NCBI GenBank assembly: GCA_965198495.1
Contig: CBDAPL010000001.1
Coordinates: 2,232,001-2,296,000 of the forward strand
Direction of reading: 5' to 3'
Length of the DNA stretch: 64,000 nt
DNA from: RH-AL1 sp965198495
GTDB taxonomy: Bacteria; Pseudomonadota; Alphaproteobacteria; Rhizobiales; Beijerinckiaceae
This document shows positions 24,950-34,127 of the stretch, piece by piece. Positions within the stretch are counted from its first letter, which is position 1. Every line of letters begins with the position of its first letter. The translations under genes and the position numbers were made by a program. The notes below the pieces were generated by a model, which saw only the letters and a program-made list of their open reading frames with translations, was not told the DNA's origin and did no database searches.

Positions 24950-25897
24950 ATGACCGTCTCAGAGACCCATGATGCCGGCGTGATCCGGACCGCCACCGAC
25001 GGTGCCAGGGTGATCGACGGCAAGATCGCCTCCGAGCAGGTGATCGCCGAGGTGACGGAGCGCACCAGGGCGCTCGCCGCCAGGGGCGTGAAGCCGGGCT
25101 TGGCCGTCGTGCTGGTCGGCGAGAACGCGGCGAGCCAGGTCTACGTCGGCGCGAAGGGTAAGGCGGCGAAGACGTGCGGATTCCACTCCGTGCAGCACGA
25201 CCTGCCGGCGACGACCTCCGAGGCCGATCTGCTCGCGCTGATCGATGACCTCAACAACGATCCGGCGATCCACGGTATTCTGGTGCAGCTGCCGCTGCCC
25301 GAGCACATGAATTCGACCAAGATCCTCGAGTCGATCAATCCGGAGAAGGACGCCGACGGCTTCCATCCGACCAACGTCGGCCTGCTGGCGATCGGCTCGA
25401 TCGAGCGCGCGCTGGTCCCGTGCACGCCGGCCGGTTCGCTGGTGCTGGTCGAAAAGGCGGCCGCGGCGCTTGGCGTGAAGCTCGACGGCATGAACGCGGT
25501 GATCGTCGGGCGCTCCAACATCGTCGGCAAGCCGATGGTGCAGCTGCTGCTGTCGAAGAACATGACGGTGACGGTGGCGCATTCGCGCACCAAGGACCTC
25601 CCGGGCGTCGTGCGCGCCGCCGATCTCGTCGTGGCGGCGGTCGGCCGGCCCGAGATGGTCAAGGGCGATTGGATCAAGCCCGGCGCCATCGTCATCGACG
25701 TCGGCATCAACCGCATGCCCGGCGAGGGCCTCAACGCGCAAGGCAAGCCGAAGACCAGGCTCGTCGGCGACGTCGACTATGCCGGCGCCGCCAAGCACGC
25801 CGCCGCCATTACGCCGGTGCCGGGCGGCGTCGGCCCGATGACGATCGCGATGCTGATGTCGAACACGTTGCGCTCGGCCGAGCGCGCGGCGGGGTAA
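24950..25897 (+). CDS. folD: Bifunctional methylenetetrahydrofolate dehydrogenase/cyclohydrolase FolD
   Basis: A 315-residue cytoplasmic enzyme interconverting 5,10-methylene-THF and 10-formyl-THF. Signatures are GENAASQVYVGAKGKAAKTC (catalytic Lys region), VGRSNIVGKPMVQLL (NADP-binding), and TPVPGGVGPMTIAML. An N-terminal extension of about 20 residues (to TDGARVIDGK) precedes the usual start of homology, so translation could begin slightly downstream. The gene follows the autotransporter terminator and converges on the pyrC'-like gene with 5 nt between stops. Confidence 0.95.
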   Translation: MTVSETHDAGVIRTATDGARVIDGKIASEQVIAEVTERTRALAARGVKPGLAVVLVGENAASQVYVGAKGKAAKTCGFHSVQHDLPATTSEADLLALIDDLNNDPAIHGILVQLPLPEHMNSTKILESINPEKDADGFHPTNVGLLAIGSIERALVPCTPAGSLVLVEKAAAALGVKLDGMNAVIVGRSNIVGKPMVQLLLSKNMTVTVAHSRTKDLPGVVRAADLVVAAVGRPEMVKGDWIKPGAIVIDVGINRMPGEGLNAQGKPKTRLVGDVDYAGAAKHAAAITPVPGGVGPMTIAMLMSNTLRSAERAAG

Positions 25898-25902
25898 CGC
25901 GT

Positions 25903-27207
25903 CTAGCTGGCCTCGAAGACCGTCTCGCCGGCGACCAGCGTCAGCTTCACACGACCCTCCATGCGCGCCGCGTCGAACGGCGTGTTCTTGCAGCGAGAGC
26001 GAAGCAGTAATGGATCGACGACGTAGGGCTCCTCCGGGTCGAAGCGGATGAGGTCGGCGGGCGCGCCGGCTTCGAGCCGACCCTGCGGCACCCGCAGGAT
26101 TTCGGCCGGACGGCTCGACATCGCCTTGAGGAGCTGCGGCAGCGGCACCTGCCCGGAGACGACGAGCCGCAGCGCCGCCGACAGCATCGTCTCGATGCCG
26201 ATCGCGCCGGGCTCGCACTCGGCGAACGGCAGGCGCTTCACCTCGACGTCCTGCGGGTTGTGGTCGGAGACGATGACGTCGACGAGGCCGGAGGCGACGC
26301 CTTCGACGAGCGCGAGCCGGTCTTCCTCACGGCGCAGCGGAGGCGCCAGCTTGAGGAAGGTGCGGTAGTCGCCGATGTCGTTCTCGTTCAGCGTCAGGTG
26401 GTTGATCGAGGTGGCACAGGTCACCGGCAGACCGCGCGCCTTGGCCTTGGCGATGATGTCGAGCGAGGCGGCGGTCGAGACGATCGCCGCGTGATAGCGC
26501 GCGCCGGTGAGCGCGACGAGCTGCATGTCACGCTCGAGGATGATCGTCTCCGCCTCGCGCGGGATGCCGAGCAGCCCGAGGCGGGAGGCGTATTCGCCCT
26601 CGTTCATGACGCCCTCGGCGGCGAGATCGTGGTCCTCCGCGAAATGGATGATCAGCGCGTCGAAATCGCGCGCGTAGACCATCGCGCGGCGCAGGATGCG
26701 GGCGCTGCGGATCGAGCGCGATCCCTCGCTGAAGGCGAGCGCGCCGGCCTGGAGCAGCAGGCCGATTTCGGCGAGGTCGTCGCCGCGCAGGCCTTTGGTG
26801 ATCGCCGCCGAAGGCAGGATACGCACGCGTCCGGTGTCGCGGGCGCGACGTAACAGGAAGTCGACGACGGCCGGATCGTCGACCGGCGGGTTGGTGTCGG
26901 GCAGGGCGAGGATGGAGGTGACGCCGCCCGCCGCCGCCGCCGCCGTCGCCGTCGCGATGGTCTCGCGGTATTCGGCGCCGGGCTCGCCGACGAAAGCGTG
27001 CATGTCGATCAGCCCTGGGGCGACGACATCGCCGCGGCAATCGATGGTGCGGACCTGGCCGGGCAGGCTCGAGGCGGTGACATTGAGCCCGACCTGGCGG
27101 ATGTAGCCCTGCTCGACCAGCACGCCGCCCATCACCTCCGTCCCGGCGACGGGATCGATGAGTCGCGCATTGACGAGAGCGAGGGAGCCGGAAAGCGTAG
27201 TGGTCAT
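25903..27207 (-). CDS. pyrC': Dihydroorotase-like protein lacking catalytic residues (PyrC'/PyrX type)
   Basis: A 434-residue amidohydrolase of the class I dihydroorotase family. Key positions are altered. The DxHxH-R signature reads DMHAFVG (68-74), keeping H70 but with F72 for the second His and G74 for the Arg. The His of the HVST motif is I242. The usual FSDDG reads FSEGS (159-163). H188 and D315 (SDHNP) remain. This pattern fits the non-catalytic PyrC' that assembles with aspartate carbamoyltransferase in Pseudomonas and many alphaproteobacteria. It lies downstream of pyrB on the same strand, though 678 nt away. A true dihydroorotase would then be encoded elsewhere. Confidence 0.88.
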   Translation of the reverse strand: MTTTLSGSLALVNARLIDPVAGTEVMGGVLVEQGYIRQVGLNVTASSLPGQVRTIDCRGDVVAPGLIDMHAFVGEPGAEYRETIATATAAAAAGGVTSILALPDTNPPVDDPAVVDFLLRRARDTGRVRILPSAAITKGLRGDDLAEIGLLLQAGALAFSEGSRSIRSARILRRAMVYARDFDALIIHFAEDHDLAAEGVMNEGEYASRLGLLGIPREAETIILERDMQLVALTGARYHAAIVSTAASLDIIAKAKARGLPVTCATSINHLTLNENDIGDYRTFLKLAPPLRREEDRLALVEGVASGLVDVIVSDHNPQDVEVKRLPFAECEPGAIGIETMLSAALRLVVSGQVPLPQLLKAMSSRPAEILRVPQGRLEAGAPADLIRFDPEEPYVVDPLLLRSRCKNTPFDAARMEGRVKLTLVAGETVFEAS

Positions 27208-27424
27208 GCAGGCGTCTTATACGCTCACGGCCTCTACCTGAAGCGTTCACCAACCACCACGCGGCGATAAATCTTGGGCCGCGGTCTAGAGATCTCATCG
27301 CGAGCGCTTCTTTTCGTCGGCGCGCAAGAATGGTAGTGTGGAACAAGACTATTGCGGTCTTGGTCAGGCGGCTATTGTGACGTCCTCGTTGGAACAGAGC
27401 TTGGAGGGACAGGCGACCTACGGC

Positions 27425-27685
27425 ATGGCGAACCCGCGGCCGGAGCGAACCGGGCTTTCCTGCATCGTCTTCATTTCGCAGCGGGACGATGCGCGGCACG
27501 CGGCGGGGGTTAAGGTGTCGCCCGCGCCCAAGGTCGAAATGGATGCGATGGGATCCTACTCCCTGAAGCCCTTCCGATACCGCGCGGGATATCGCCTCGC
27601 GTCGAGCGACGAGGACCAGCTCGACCGTTGGATCGCGGTCAACAGCAGCGTACTTCTCGACTGTTGGGACGGTGGAAGTGAATAG
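27425..27685 (+). CDS. Small hypothetical protein with an apparent premature stop
   Basis: The 86-residue product (MANPRPERTGLSCIVFISQR at the start) resembles short hypothetical proteins I have seen in Hyphomicrobiales; function unknown. The frame stops at a TAG (27683-27685) after LLDCWDGGSE. Reading through gives TEDALALLKPI and then TGA at 27719-27721, which looks like the missing family C-terminus. The gene may therefore be a recent truncation. It is antisense to, and separates, the pyrB and pyrC' genes. The ATG at 27425 is chosen because similarity begins there; in-frame codons extend upstream to 27338. Confidence 0.6.
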   Translation: MANPRPERTGLSCIVFISQRDDARHAAGVKVSPAPKVEMDAMGSYSLKPFRYRAGYRLASSDEDQLDRWIAVNSSVLLDCWDGGSE

Positions 27686-27885
27686 ACCGAGGATGCCCTT
27701 GCGCTCCTCAAGCCGATCTGAGGTGATGAATTCACCTTCGCGCCGTCCTCATCGAGTATTAGGATAGCGGTCGACTAGCTTATTGCGCCAAATTCTATCC
27801 TAGACTTCTCTTGGATGGAGACGCGGTAGATCCGCTACTGTGATCATGATCATAGAACTCAAAAAGATCTGTCGACCCAATAGAA

Positions 27886-28842
27886 TTATGCGTTTCCCCC
27901 GTTCGGCAGGTGCTGGGCGAGCGCCCCGAGCACGGCCATGCGAACGGCGACGCCCATCTCGACCTGCTCGCGGATGAGGCTTTGGGCGCCGTCGGCCACC
28001 GCGGAGCCGATCTCGACGCCGCGGTTCATCGGGCCGGGATGCATGACCAGCGCGTCGGGCTTGGCCATCGCGAGCTTCGCCTCGTCGAGGCCGAAGAAGT
28101 GGAAATACTCCTTCAGCGAAGGTACGAAGCCGCCATGCATGCGCTCGCGCTGCAGCCTCAGGCACATGACGATATCGGCGTCACGAAGGCCCTTCCTCAT
28201 GTCGCGGTAGACCTCGACGCCCATGTTCTCGATGCCGGCCGGCAGCAGCGTCGACGGCGCGATGACGCGGACCCGCGCCCCCATCAGCGTCAAGAGGATG
28301 ATGTTGGAGCGCGCCACACGCGAATGCAGGATGTCGCCGCAGATCGCCACGACGAGCCCGTCGATGCGGCCCTTGTTGCGGCGGATCGTCAGCGCGTCGA
28401 GCAGCGCCTGCGTCGGGTGCTCGTGCGCGCCGTCGCCGGCGTTGACGACCGCGCAATCGACCTTGCGCGCCAGCAGGTGCACCGCGCCGGCGTGATGATG
28501 GCGTACGACGATGATGTCGGGCCGCATGGCGTTCAGCGTGATCGCGGTGTCGATCAGCGTCTCGCCCTTCTTAACGCTGGAGGTCGCGACCGACATGTTC
28601 ATGACGTCGGCGCCGAGCCGCTTTCCCGCCAGCTCGAAGGAGGATTGCGTGCGGGTGGACGATTCAAAGAACAGGTTGATCTGCGTGCGGCCGCGCAGCG
28701 TCGAACGTTTCTTCTCGATCTGCCGAGAGATCGACACAGCCTCCTCCGAAAGGTCGAGGAGTGCGTTGACGTCGGGGATGGTGAGCCCTTCGATGCCGAG
28801 CAGATGGCGATGATTGAAGCTGGGCGCGGGCTCGCTCGTCAT
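27886..28842 (-). CDS. pyrB: Aspartate carbamoyltransferase catalytic chain
   Basis: 318 residues catalysing carbamoyl phosphate plus aspartate to N-carbamoylaspartate in pyrimidine synthesis. The carbamoyl phosphate motif is FFESSTRTQSSFELAGKRLG (59-78). AGDGAHEHPTQALLDALTI and the C-terminal VMHPGPMNRGVEI are also diagnostic. The protein has the length of the catalytic subunit alone and no regulatory chain gene (pyrI) is nearby, consistent with a PyrC'-dependent holoenzyme. The region 27722-27885 downstream is AT-richer and shows no gene. Confidence 0.96.
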   Translation of the reverse strand: MTSEPAPSFNHRHLLGIEGLTIPDVNALLDLSEEAVSISRQIEKKRSTLRGRTQINLFFESSTRTQSSFELAGKRLGADVMNMSVATSSVKKGETLIDTAITLNAMRPDIIVVRHHHAGAVHLLARKVDCAVVNAGDGAHEHPTQALLDALTIRRNKGRIDGLVVAICGDILHSRVARSNIILLTLMGARVRVIAPSTLLPAGIENMGVEVYRDMRKGLRDADIVMCLRLQRERMHGGFVPSLKEYFHFFGLDEAKLAMAKPDALVMHPGPMNRGVEIGSAVADGAQSLIREQVEMGVAVRMAVLGALAQHLPNGGNA

Positions 28843-28921
28843 GAAAATGATGATCTATCTGGAAAACAGGCGGACGAGTCAAAAATCATGGCTCCATCGC
28901 GATCTGCACGGAACCGGCGTC

Positions 28922-28953
28922 CAAATGAAAACGGCCGGCACAAGGCCGGCCGT
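28922..28953 (-). terminator. Intrinsic terminator of the FNT channel gene
   Basis: A perfect 9-bp stem, ACGGCCGGC (28931-28939) with GCCGGCCGT (28945-28953), has a 5-nt loop. Read on the minus strand it is followed by TTTTCATTTGG. It lies 22 nt after the FNT stop codon. Confidence 0.85.
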
Positions 28954-28975
28954 CGGCTCAGTATCGACTCGTTCG

Positions 28976-29818
28976 CTATTCGGCCGGCACCGCCCGCGCG
29001 TCGCTGATCGAGTCCTGTCCGCGCGCCGCCGACCCGGTCGGATAGCAGAGGTAGAGCGCGAGTCCGGTGAACAGGAACCCGCCGACGAGATTGCCGATGG
29101 TGACCGGCAGTTCGTTGACAAGCAGGTACTGGCCCGTCGTCGTTCCGGCGCCCAGCATGATGCCAAGCGGGAACAGGCTCATATTCACCACCGCGTGCTC
29201 GAAGCCCTGCGCGAAGAAGATAAGGATCGGCAGCCAGCAACCGAGGATCTTGCCGACCGACGTCGACGCGCACAGCGCCATCACGACGCCCAAGCATACC
29301 ATCCAATTGCAGAGCATCGCCCGCACGAAGGCCGTGACGACACCGTAGGTGCCGAGGTTGGCGAAGCCGGCGGAGCGAGCCGTTACGGCAGCTGTGACCT
29401 TGGCGATGATGGGATCGGTAAGGTCGTGACCGCCCTTGGAAAGGGACAGGTACATCAGGGAGGCGAGGATCAACGACCCGACGAAGTTGCCGATGAACGT
29501 GATGACCCAGTTGGCGACGAGCTGGCCCAACGTCGCCTTCTTCGCCATGACGGCGAGGGGCAGGAGCGCGAAACTGCCGGTGATCAGGTCGAGCCCGAGC
29601 ACGACGATCATCGAGAAGCCGACGGGGAAGATCAGTGCCCCGACGATCGGCATGCCGGTCTGCGTGGCGGCCGTGAAGGCCAAGGTCGTCGAAACTCCGA
29701 GGAAAGCGCCGGCAAGCATGGATCTGACGAAGAGTTCGCTCACGGACAGCCTCGTCTTGGCCGCTCCGAGTTCGATCATGGCCTGCACGACCTGTGCGGG
29801 TTTTACGGCGTCCACCAT
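28976..29818 (-). CDS. Formate/nitrite transporter (FNT) family channel
   Basis: 280 residues with six hydrophobic transmembrane segments, typical of the pentameric FNT channels for formate, nitrite or hydrosulfide. Conserved segments include LAGAFLGVSTTLAF, GLDLITGSFALLP (re-entrant loop region) and AQGFEHAVVNMSLFPLG containing the central His. The start at 29818 (MVDAVKPAQVV) is chosen because earlier in-frame codons overlap the end of the peroxiredoxin gene region and add an Arg-rich stretch. The transported anion cannot be told. It is probably co-transcribed with the upstream peroxiredoxin gene. Confidence 0.9.
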   Translation of the reverse strand: MVDAVKPAQVVQAMIELGAAKTRLSVSELFVRSMLAGAFLGVSTTLAFTAATQTGMPIVGALIFPVGFSMIVVLGLDLITGSFALLPLAVMAKKATLGQLVANWVITFIGNFVGSLILASLMYLSLSKGGHDLTDPIIAKVTAAVTARSAGFANLGTYGVVTAFVRAMLCNWMVCLGVVMALCASTSVGKILGCWLPILIFFAQGFEHAVVNMSLFPLGIMLGAGTTTGQYLLVNELPVTIGNLVGGFLFTGLALYLCYPTGSAARGQDSISDARAVPAE

Positions 29819-29888
29819 GATATTCGGTCCCCTCCTGAGGTTCGCGACTTTATGCAAAACGTGCACCAATGGTCGGCCTAGACGTCGG

Positions 29889-30359
29889 TCAAAGCGCCTC
29901 GGCGGCGGCAAGAACCGCGTCGGCGTGCCCCGGCACCTTCACCTTCGGCCAAATCTTGGCGACGGTGCCGTCCGGCTTGATGAGCACGGTGGTGCGCTCG
30001 ACACCCATGTACTTCTTGCCGTACATCGATTTCTCGACCCAGACGCCGTAAGCCTCGAGCGTGGCCTTCGCCTCGTCGCTGGCGAGCGGGATTGCGAGAT
30101 CGTGCTTCGTCTTGAACTTCGCGTGGCTCTTCACCGGATCCGGCGAGACGCCGAGTATCGCGGCGCCGGCCTTGGCGAAGGCGGCGGCCTTCGCGTTGAA
30201 GTCGATCGCTTCGGCCGTGCAGCCTGACGTGTCGTCCTTGGGATAGAAGTACAGGACGAGCGCCTTGCCCGCGAATGACGCGAGTGTCAGCGTTTTTCCG
30301 GAATGATCGGGCAACGAGAAATCGGGAGCTGGTTCGCCCGGTTCAAGCTTGTGATCCAT
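29889..30359 (-). CDS. bcp: Peroxiredoxin of the BCP/PrxQ type, 1-Cys form
   Basis: A 156-residue thiol peroxidase. The peroxidatic C47 lies in DDTSGCTAEA. The resolving Cys found five residues later in E. coli BCP is replaced by I52, so this is a 1-Cys variant that needs an external thiol. VSPDPVKSHAKFKTKHDL and GVERTTVLIKPDG complete the AhpC/TSA fold. It acts in the cytoplasm against hydroperoxides. The gene ends 70 nt before the FNT channel start on the same strand, and is divergent from the large AsmA-like gene. Confidence 0.93.
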   Translation of the reverse strand: MDHKLEPGEPAPDFSLPDHSGKTLTLASFAGKALVLYFYPKDDTSGCTAEAIDFNAKAAAFAKAGAAILGVSPDPVKSHAKFKTKHDLAIPLASDEAKATLEAYGVWVEKSMYGKKYMGVERTTVLIKPDGTVAKIWPKVKVPGHADAVLAAAEAL

Positions 30360-30487
30360 AATCGCCTTCCTTTCGACCCAAAAAGCGGGACATTCACCGG
30401 TGTTCTAGACGCGATCCCGGTCGCGCCGGATTGTATAGTCGGCACCGAATCGCTTCGCCAGTCGCGCGCTCTCGAGGATCCATAAGG

Positions 30488-33400
30488 TTGGCCGATCCAC
30501 CCGACTCCAAGACTGCCGGCCGGCCGGGGCGCGGCGATCGTTGCGGGGGTGAGGCCGCCATACTGGGGCGTCGGCCCGCGAGGCGTCGTTTTACGTTGTG
30601 GCGTGCGGCCTTCACCTGCTGCAAATTCGGTGCGGCGGTCGTCGTGCTCGCCGTGATCGCGGCCGGCATCCTCACCGTGCGCCTGCAGCAGGGTCCGATT
30701 CAGATCGAAGGGCTAGGCGACAAGATCGCGGGCGCCCTGCAGCAGCGTTTCGGCAGGGGCGCGCATTTCGTTCTCGGCAATGCCTCGCTGGTGCAGCGCG
30801 GGTTCGGCCCGACGCTGGCGATCGATAGGCTTTCCGTGAGCGGACCCGACGGTCAGCCGATTCTCACGGCGCCGAAAGCCGAGGTGTCGATCGATCCTTT
30901 CGCGCTGATGGTCGGCAAGGTCCTGCCCCGCCGATTGGAGGTGTTCGACGTCACGCTGCGGCTTGCGTTGCTGCGGAACGGCTCGCTCGCCTTAGCCGCC
31001 GGCGACGCCTCGAAGCCCTTCTTCGAGCTGGATCGCGCCGCCGGTGACCCGCCCGTCACCGCGACGCCAGACGCCCCAGCCCACGATAGCGCGCCGGACC
31101 CGCAACGTCCTCCCGCATCGCACCTGACAGGCGACACGCCACCAGCGTCCCAAGCCGACAAGCCGGCGATCTCGCGACGCGCGATCGTCATGCGACAGGC
31201 CGGCGCCGCCATCCGCCAGTTTCTCGATGTCCTGACCGACCCCAAGAGCGCGATCGCGGCGGTCGATCGCCTTGGCATCGCGCGCGGTACGCTCGTCATC
31301 GAGGATCAGATCAACAAGGACGAGGTCGTCTACAAGGATCTCGATCTCAAGTTCGAGAAGGCGCACGGCGCGACCAACTTCGATCTCTCCGCCGAAGGTC
31401 CGAACGGGCGCTGGACCGTCGCCGCCACGGCCAGTGGGTCGCCCGGGTCCGACCGTCGCTTCAAGCTACGGGCGGCGGGTCTGTCGATCGACGAGCTGCA
31501 GCTTGCGGCCGGATCCCGTTCGTTAGGAGTCGAGACGAACATGCCGATCGGCATGAATCTCGATCTCGCGATGACGTCGGACAATACGCTGAGCATGGCC
31601 GCGGGTGGCGTGACGATGGGGCCCGGCTTCTACCGGCTCGACGATCCCGACCAAGAGCCGGTCTTCGTCGACGATATCCACGCCAAGCTGCATTGGAACG
31701 GCGCCGCGCGCCACATCGAGATCGATCCAGTCGACTACGTCGCGGGAACGACGCATCTGAAGATGGCCGGTTCCATCGCGCCGCCGCTGAACGAAGGCGA
31801 GGCTTGGCAGGTGAGAATGGCCACCGCCGGGCCCGGCGTCCTCGGACCCGATCGGAAGGGGCAGGAGCCGGTGGCGATCGACGAGGTCGCCCTGGACGGG
31901 CGCCTCGAGCTCGATCAGAAGCGTTTCGACATCGATCGCTTCTCGCTGCGCAGCGGCACGGCCGGCTTGGCGCTGGCCGGCGTGGTCGATTGGGTCAGCG
32001 GTCCGCATATCCGCATCGGCGCCTCGATCGACCCTACGCCGGTGCCTATCGTACAGCGACTGTGGCCTGCCTTCATGGCCGCGCAGGTGCGCGCCTGGCT
32101 CATCACCCATTTCACCGGCGGGATCGTGTCGAAAGCCACGATGAAGATCGATTATCACGGTGACGATCTCAAACGAATGCGCGCCGATCTCGCGCCCGCC
32201 GACCAGTCCGTCGATCTTGATTTCACGCTGAAGGACGGATCGCTCATCCTGCTCAATGGCGTTCCCGAGATCACGCACGGCGCGGGGCACGGGCACGTGA
32301 CCGGCCACACGACGCATTTCGATCTCACGTCCGGCACGATCGACGCCGACGGCCAGACGCTCGCCATCACCAACGGCCTTTTCGCCGTCAATGATTCCGA
32401 CGTTCATCCGACGCCGGCGCTCGTTGTGGCGGACCTCTCCGGACGAGTGGAGGCGGTGACCTCCCTTCTCTCGCGTCCCGCGCTCAAGCCATACGCCTCG
32501 ATCCCTCTCGATCCGACGACCCTGCACGGCCGGATCGAGGGGCACCTCGAAAAGGACGTCCTGCTTGGGCCCGGCACGGACTCGGCGCATGAAGCCCTGC
32601 GCGTCAATGCCAAGGTCACGAATTTCACCGCCGAGCGGCTGATCGGCAAAGAAGGGATCGAGGACGGCACTGTCTCGATCGTCGTCGACGCCGGCACATT
32701 GAAGGCGAACGGGCAGGCGCGTCTGTTCGGCGGCCCCGGCACATTCGAGATAACGCGCGCCGGGCTCGGCGTGCCGAACGCGGTCTTCACCGTGACGCTC
32801 GACGACGCGGCGCGCGGCAAGCTGGGCATGCCGGCGACCCCTGGACTCAGCGGGCCATTGACGGCACGCGTCAACGCGGCGCTCGGCGACGTCTCCAAGA
32901 TCAAGGCGCAGGTCGACCTCGACCTCACGAAGACCGCGATCACCGCCGCCTATCTCGGCCTCTCCAAACCGGCCGGCAAGCCTGCCAAGATCAGCTTCGC
33001 GACGGTGCCGAACGAGAACAAGATGATGCTGGAGCCCCTGACGATCGACGTCGGCGCCCTGCAGGCCCGCGGGACGGTCGAGCTTGATGCGGGGAACGGT
33101 TTCCAAGCGGCCCGTTTCTCCTCGTTCAAAGTCTCGCCTGGCGACGACATGAAACTCGATGTCGGTAAAAGCGACGACATGTTCAAGCTGACGATCCGAG
33201 GCTCGACGATCGACGCGCGGCCTTTCATCAAGGCGCTGACCACAACGCCGACAAACGAGGCCAACGCCGTCTCGCGCAGCGCCAAGGCAGAAAAGGCCGA
33301 GGCGGACAGTTTCAAAGGCTTCGATATCGACCTGAAATCAGGACTCCTCACCGGCTTCAACAAGGAGGTGATGAGCGGCGTCGACCTCAAGCTCTCGCGG

Positions 33401-34114
33401 CGCGGCACACAGATCCGTCAGTTCAGCGCGCAGGGCCGTTTCGGCCGCAACGCGGTCTACGGCTCGATGGACGCCTCCCAGAAGGTCAAGATCTTCACCA
33501 AGGACGCCGGCGCGCTCGTGTCCTTCGTCGATCTCTATCAACATATGGAGGGTGGGGATCTCGACGCCAAAATGACGTTGGGCGAGGAGACGCTCGAAGG
33601 ATATCTCGAGATACGCGACTTCATCCTGCGCGACGAGCCGGCTTTGCGCAGCCTCGTCGCCCGCAGCGCCACCGTCAGCGCGCCGGGTCAGGACGAGGAC
33701 GCGGCGCGACGTATCAACAGCGCGGCGGTCGATTTCAAACGGTTGAAGGTCAACTTCTCGCGGCAAGGTAGCCGTCTCGAATTGAAGGATGCCACGATGT
33801 ACGGGCCCGAAATCGGTCTGTCGGTCGATGGTTGGCTCGACTATTCGCACAACCAGGTCGCGATGAACGGCACCTTCGTGCCGGCTTACGCCATCAACAA
33901 CCTGTTCTCGCAGATACCGGTGTTCGGCGTCTTCCTTGGCGGCAAATCGAACGAGGGCCTGCTCGCCATCACCTTCAAGATCTCCGGTCTCGCCAGTTCG
34001 CCCACCCTGAGCATCAACCCTCTGTCGGCGATCACGCCAGGTTTCCTGCGCAACATCTTCGGTGTCCTGGAAAACCCGAACGGCGAGCAGCAGCCCTCCT
34101 ATCCCTCGCGATAG
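30488..34114 (+). CDS. Large DUF3971/AsmA-like envelope protein
   Basis: About 1208 residues from a TTG at 30488 (in-frame codons go back to 30431). A single transmembrane helix near the N-terminus (AAVVVLAVIAAGILTV) anchors a long periplasmic region of repeated beta strands. DUF3971-type sequence occupies the middle, and an AsmA-like C-terminal domain contains FSAQGRFGRNAVYGSMD and IPVFGVFLGGKSNEGLLAITF. AsmA/YhdP-type proteins are thought to form bridges carrying phospholipids to the outer membrane. A Pro-rich disordered stretch lies at about residues 190-225. Exact start and partners are uncertain. Confidence 0.85.
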   Translation: MADPPDSKTAGRPGRGDRCGGEAAILGRRPARRRFTLWRAAFTCCKFGAAVVVLAVIAAGILTVRLQQGPIQIEGLGDKIAGALQQRFGRGAHFVLGNASLVQRGFGPTLAIDRLSVSGPDGQPILTAPKAEVSIDPFALMVGKVLPRRLEVFDVTLRLALLRNGSLALAAGDASKPFFELDRAAGDPPVTATPDAPAHDSAPDPQRPPASHLTGDTPPASQADKPAISRRAIVMRQAGAAIRQFLDVLTDPKSAIAAVDRLGIARGTLVIEDQINKDEVVYKDLDLKFEKAHGATNFDLSAEGPNGRWTVAATASGSPGSDRRFKLRAAGLSIDELQLAAGSRSLGVETNMPIGMNLDLAMTSDNTLSMAAGGVTMGPGFYRLDDPDQEPVFVDDIHAKLHWNGAARHIEIDPVDYVAGTTHLKMAGSIAPPLNEGEAWQVRMATAGPGVLGPDRKGQEPVAIDEVALDGRLELDQKRFDIDRFSLRSGTAGLALAGVVDWVSGPHIRIGASIDPTPVPIVQRLWPAFMAAQVRAWLITHFTGGIVSKATMKIDYHGDDLKRMRADLAPADQSVDLDFTLKDGSLILLNGVPEITHGAGHGHVTGHTTHFDLTSGTIDADGQTLAITNGLFAVNDSDVHPTPALVVADLSGRVEAVTSLLSRPALKPYASIPLDPTTLHGRIEGHLEKDVLLGPGTDSAHEALRVNAKVTNFTAERLIGKEGIEDGTVSIVVDAGTLKANGQARLFGGPGTFEITRAGLGVPNAVFTVTLDDAARGKLGMPATPGLSGPLTARVNAALGDVSKIKAQVDLDLTKTAITAAYLGLSKPAGKPAKISFATVPNENKMMLEPLTIDVGALQARGTVELDAGNGFQAARFSSFKVSPGDDMKLDVGKSDDMFKLTIRGSTIDARPFIKALTTTPTNEANAVSRSAKAEKAEADSFKGFDIDLKSGLLTGFNKEVMSGVDLKLSRRGTQIRQFSAQGRFGRNAVYGSMDASQKVKIFTKDAGALVSFVDLYQHMEGGDLDAKMTLGEETLEGYLEIRDFILRDEPALRSLVARSATVSAPGQDEDAARRINSAAVDFKRLKVNFSRQGSRLELKDATMYGPEIGLSVDGWLDYSHNQVAMNGTFVPAYAINNLFSQIPVFGVFLGGKSNEGLLAITFKISGLASSPTLSINPLSAITPGFLRNIFGVLENPNGEQQPSYPSR

Positions 34115-34127
34115 GCCGTCTCCGCGC

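Noticed and set aside
31523..33106. 527-residue minus-strand frame opposite the AsmA-like gene
   Set aside because: Low-complexity Arg/Asp/Val composition typical of antisense translation in GC-rich DNA.
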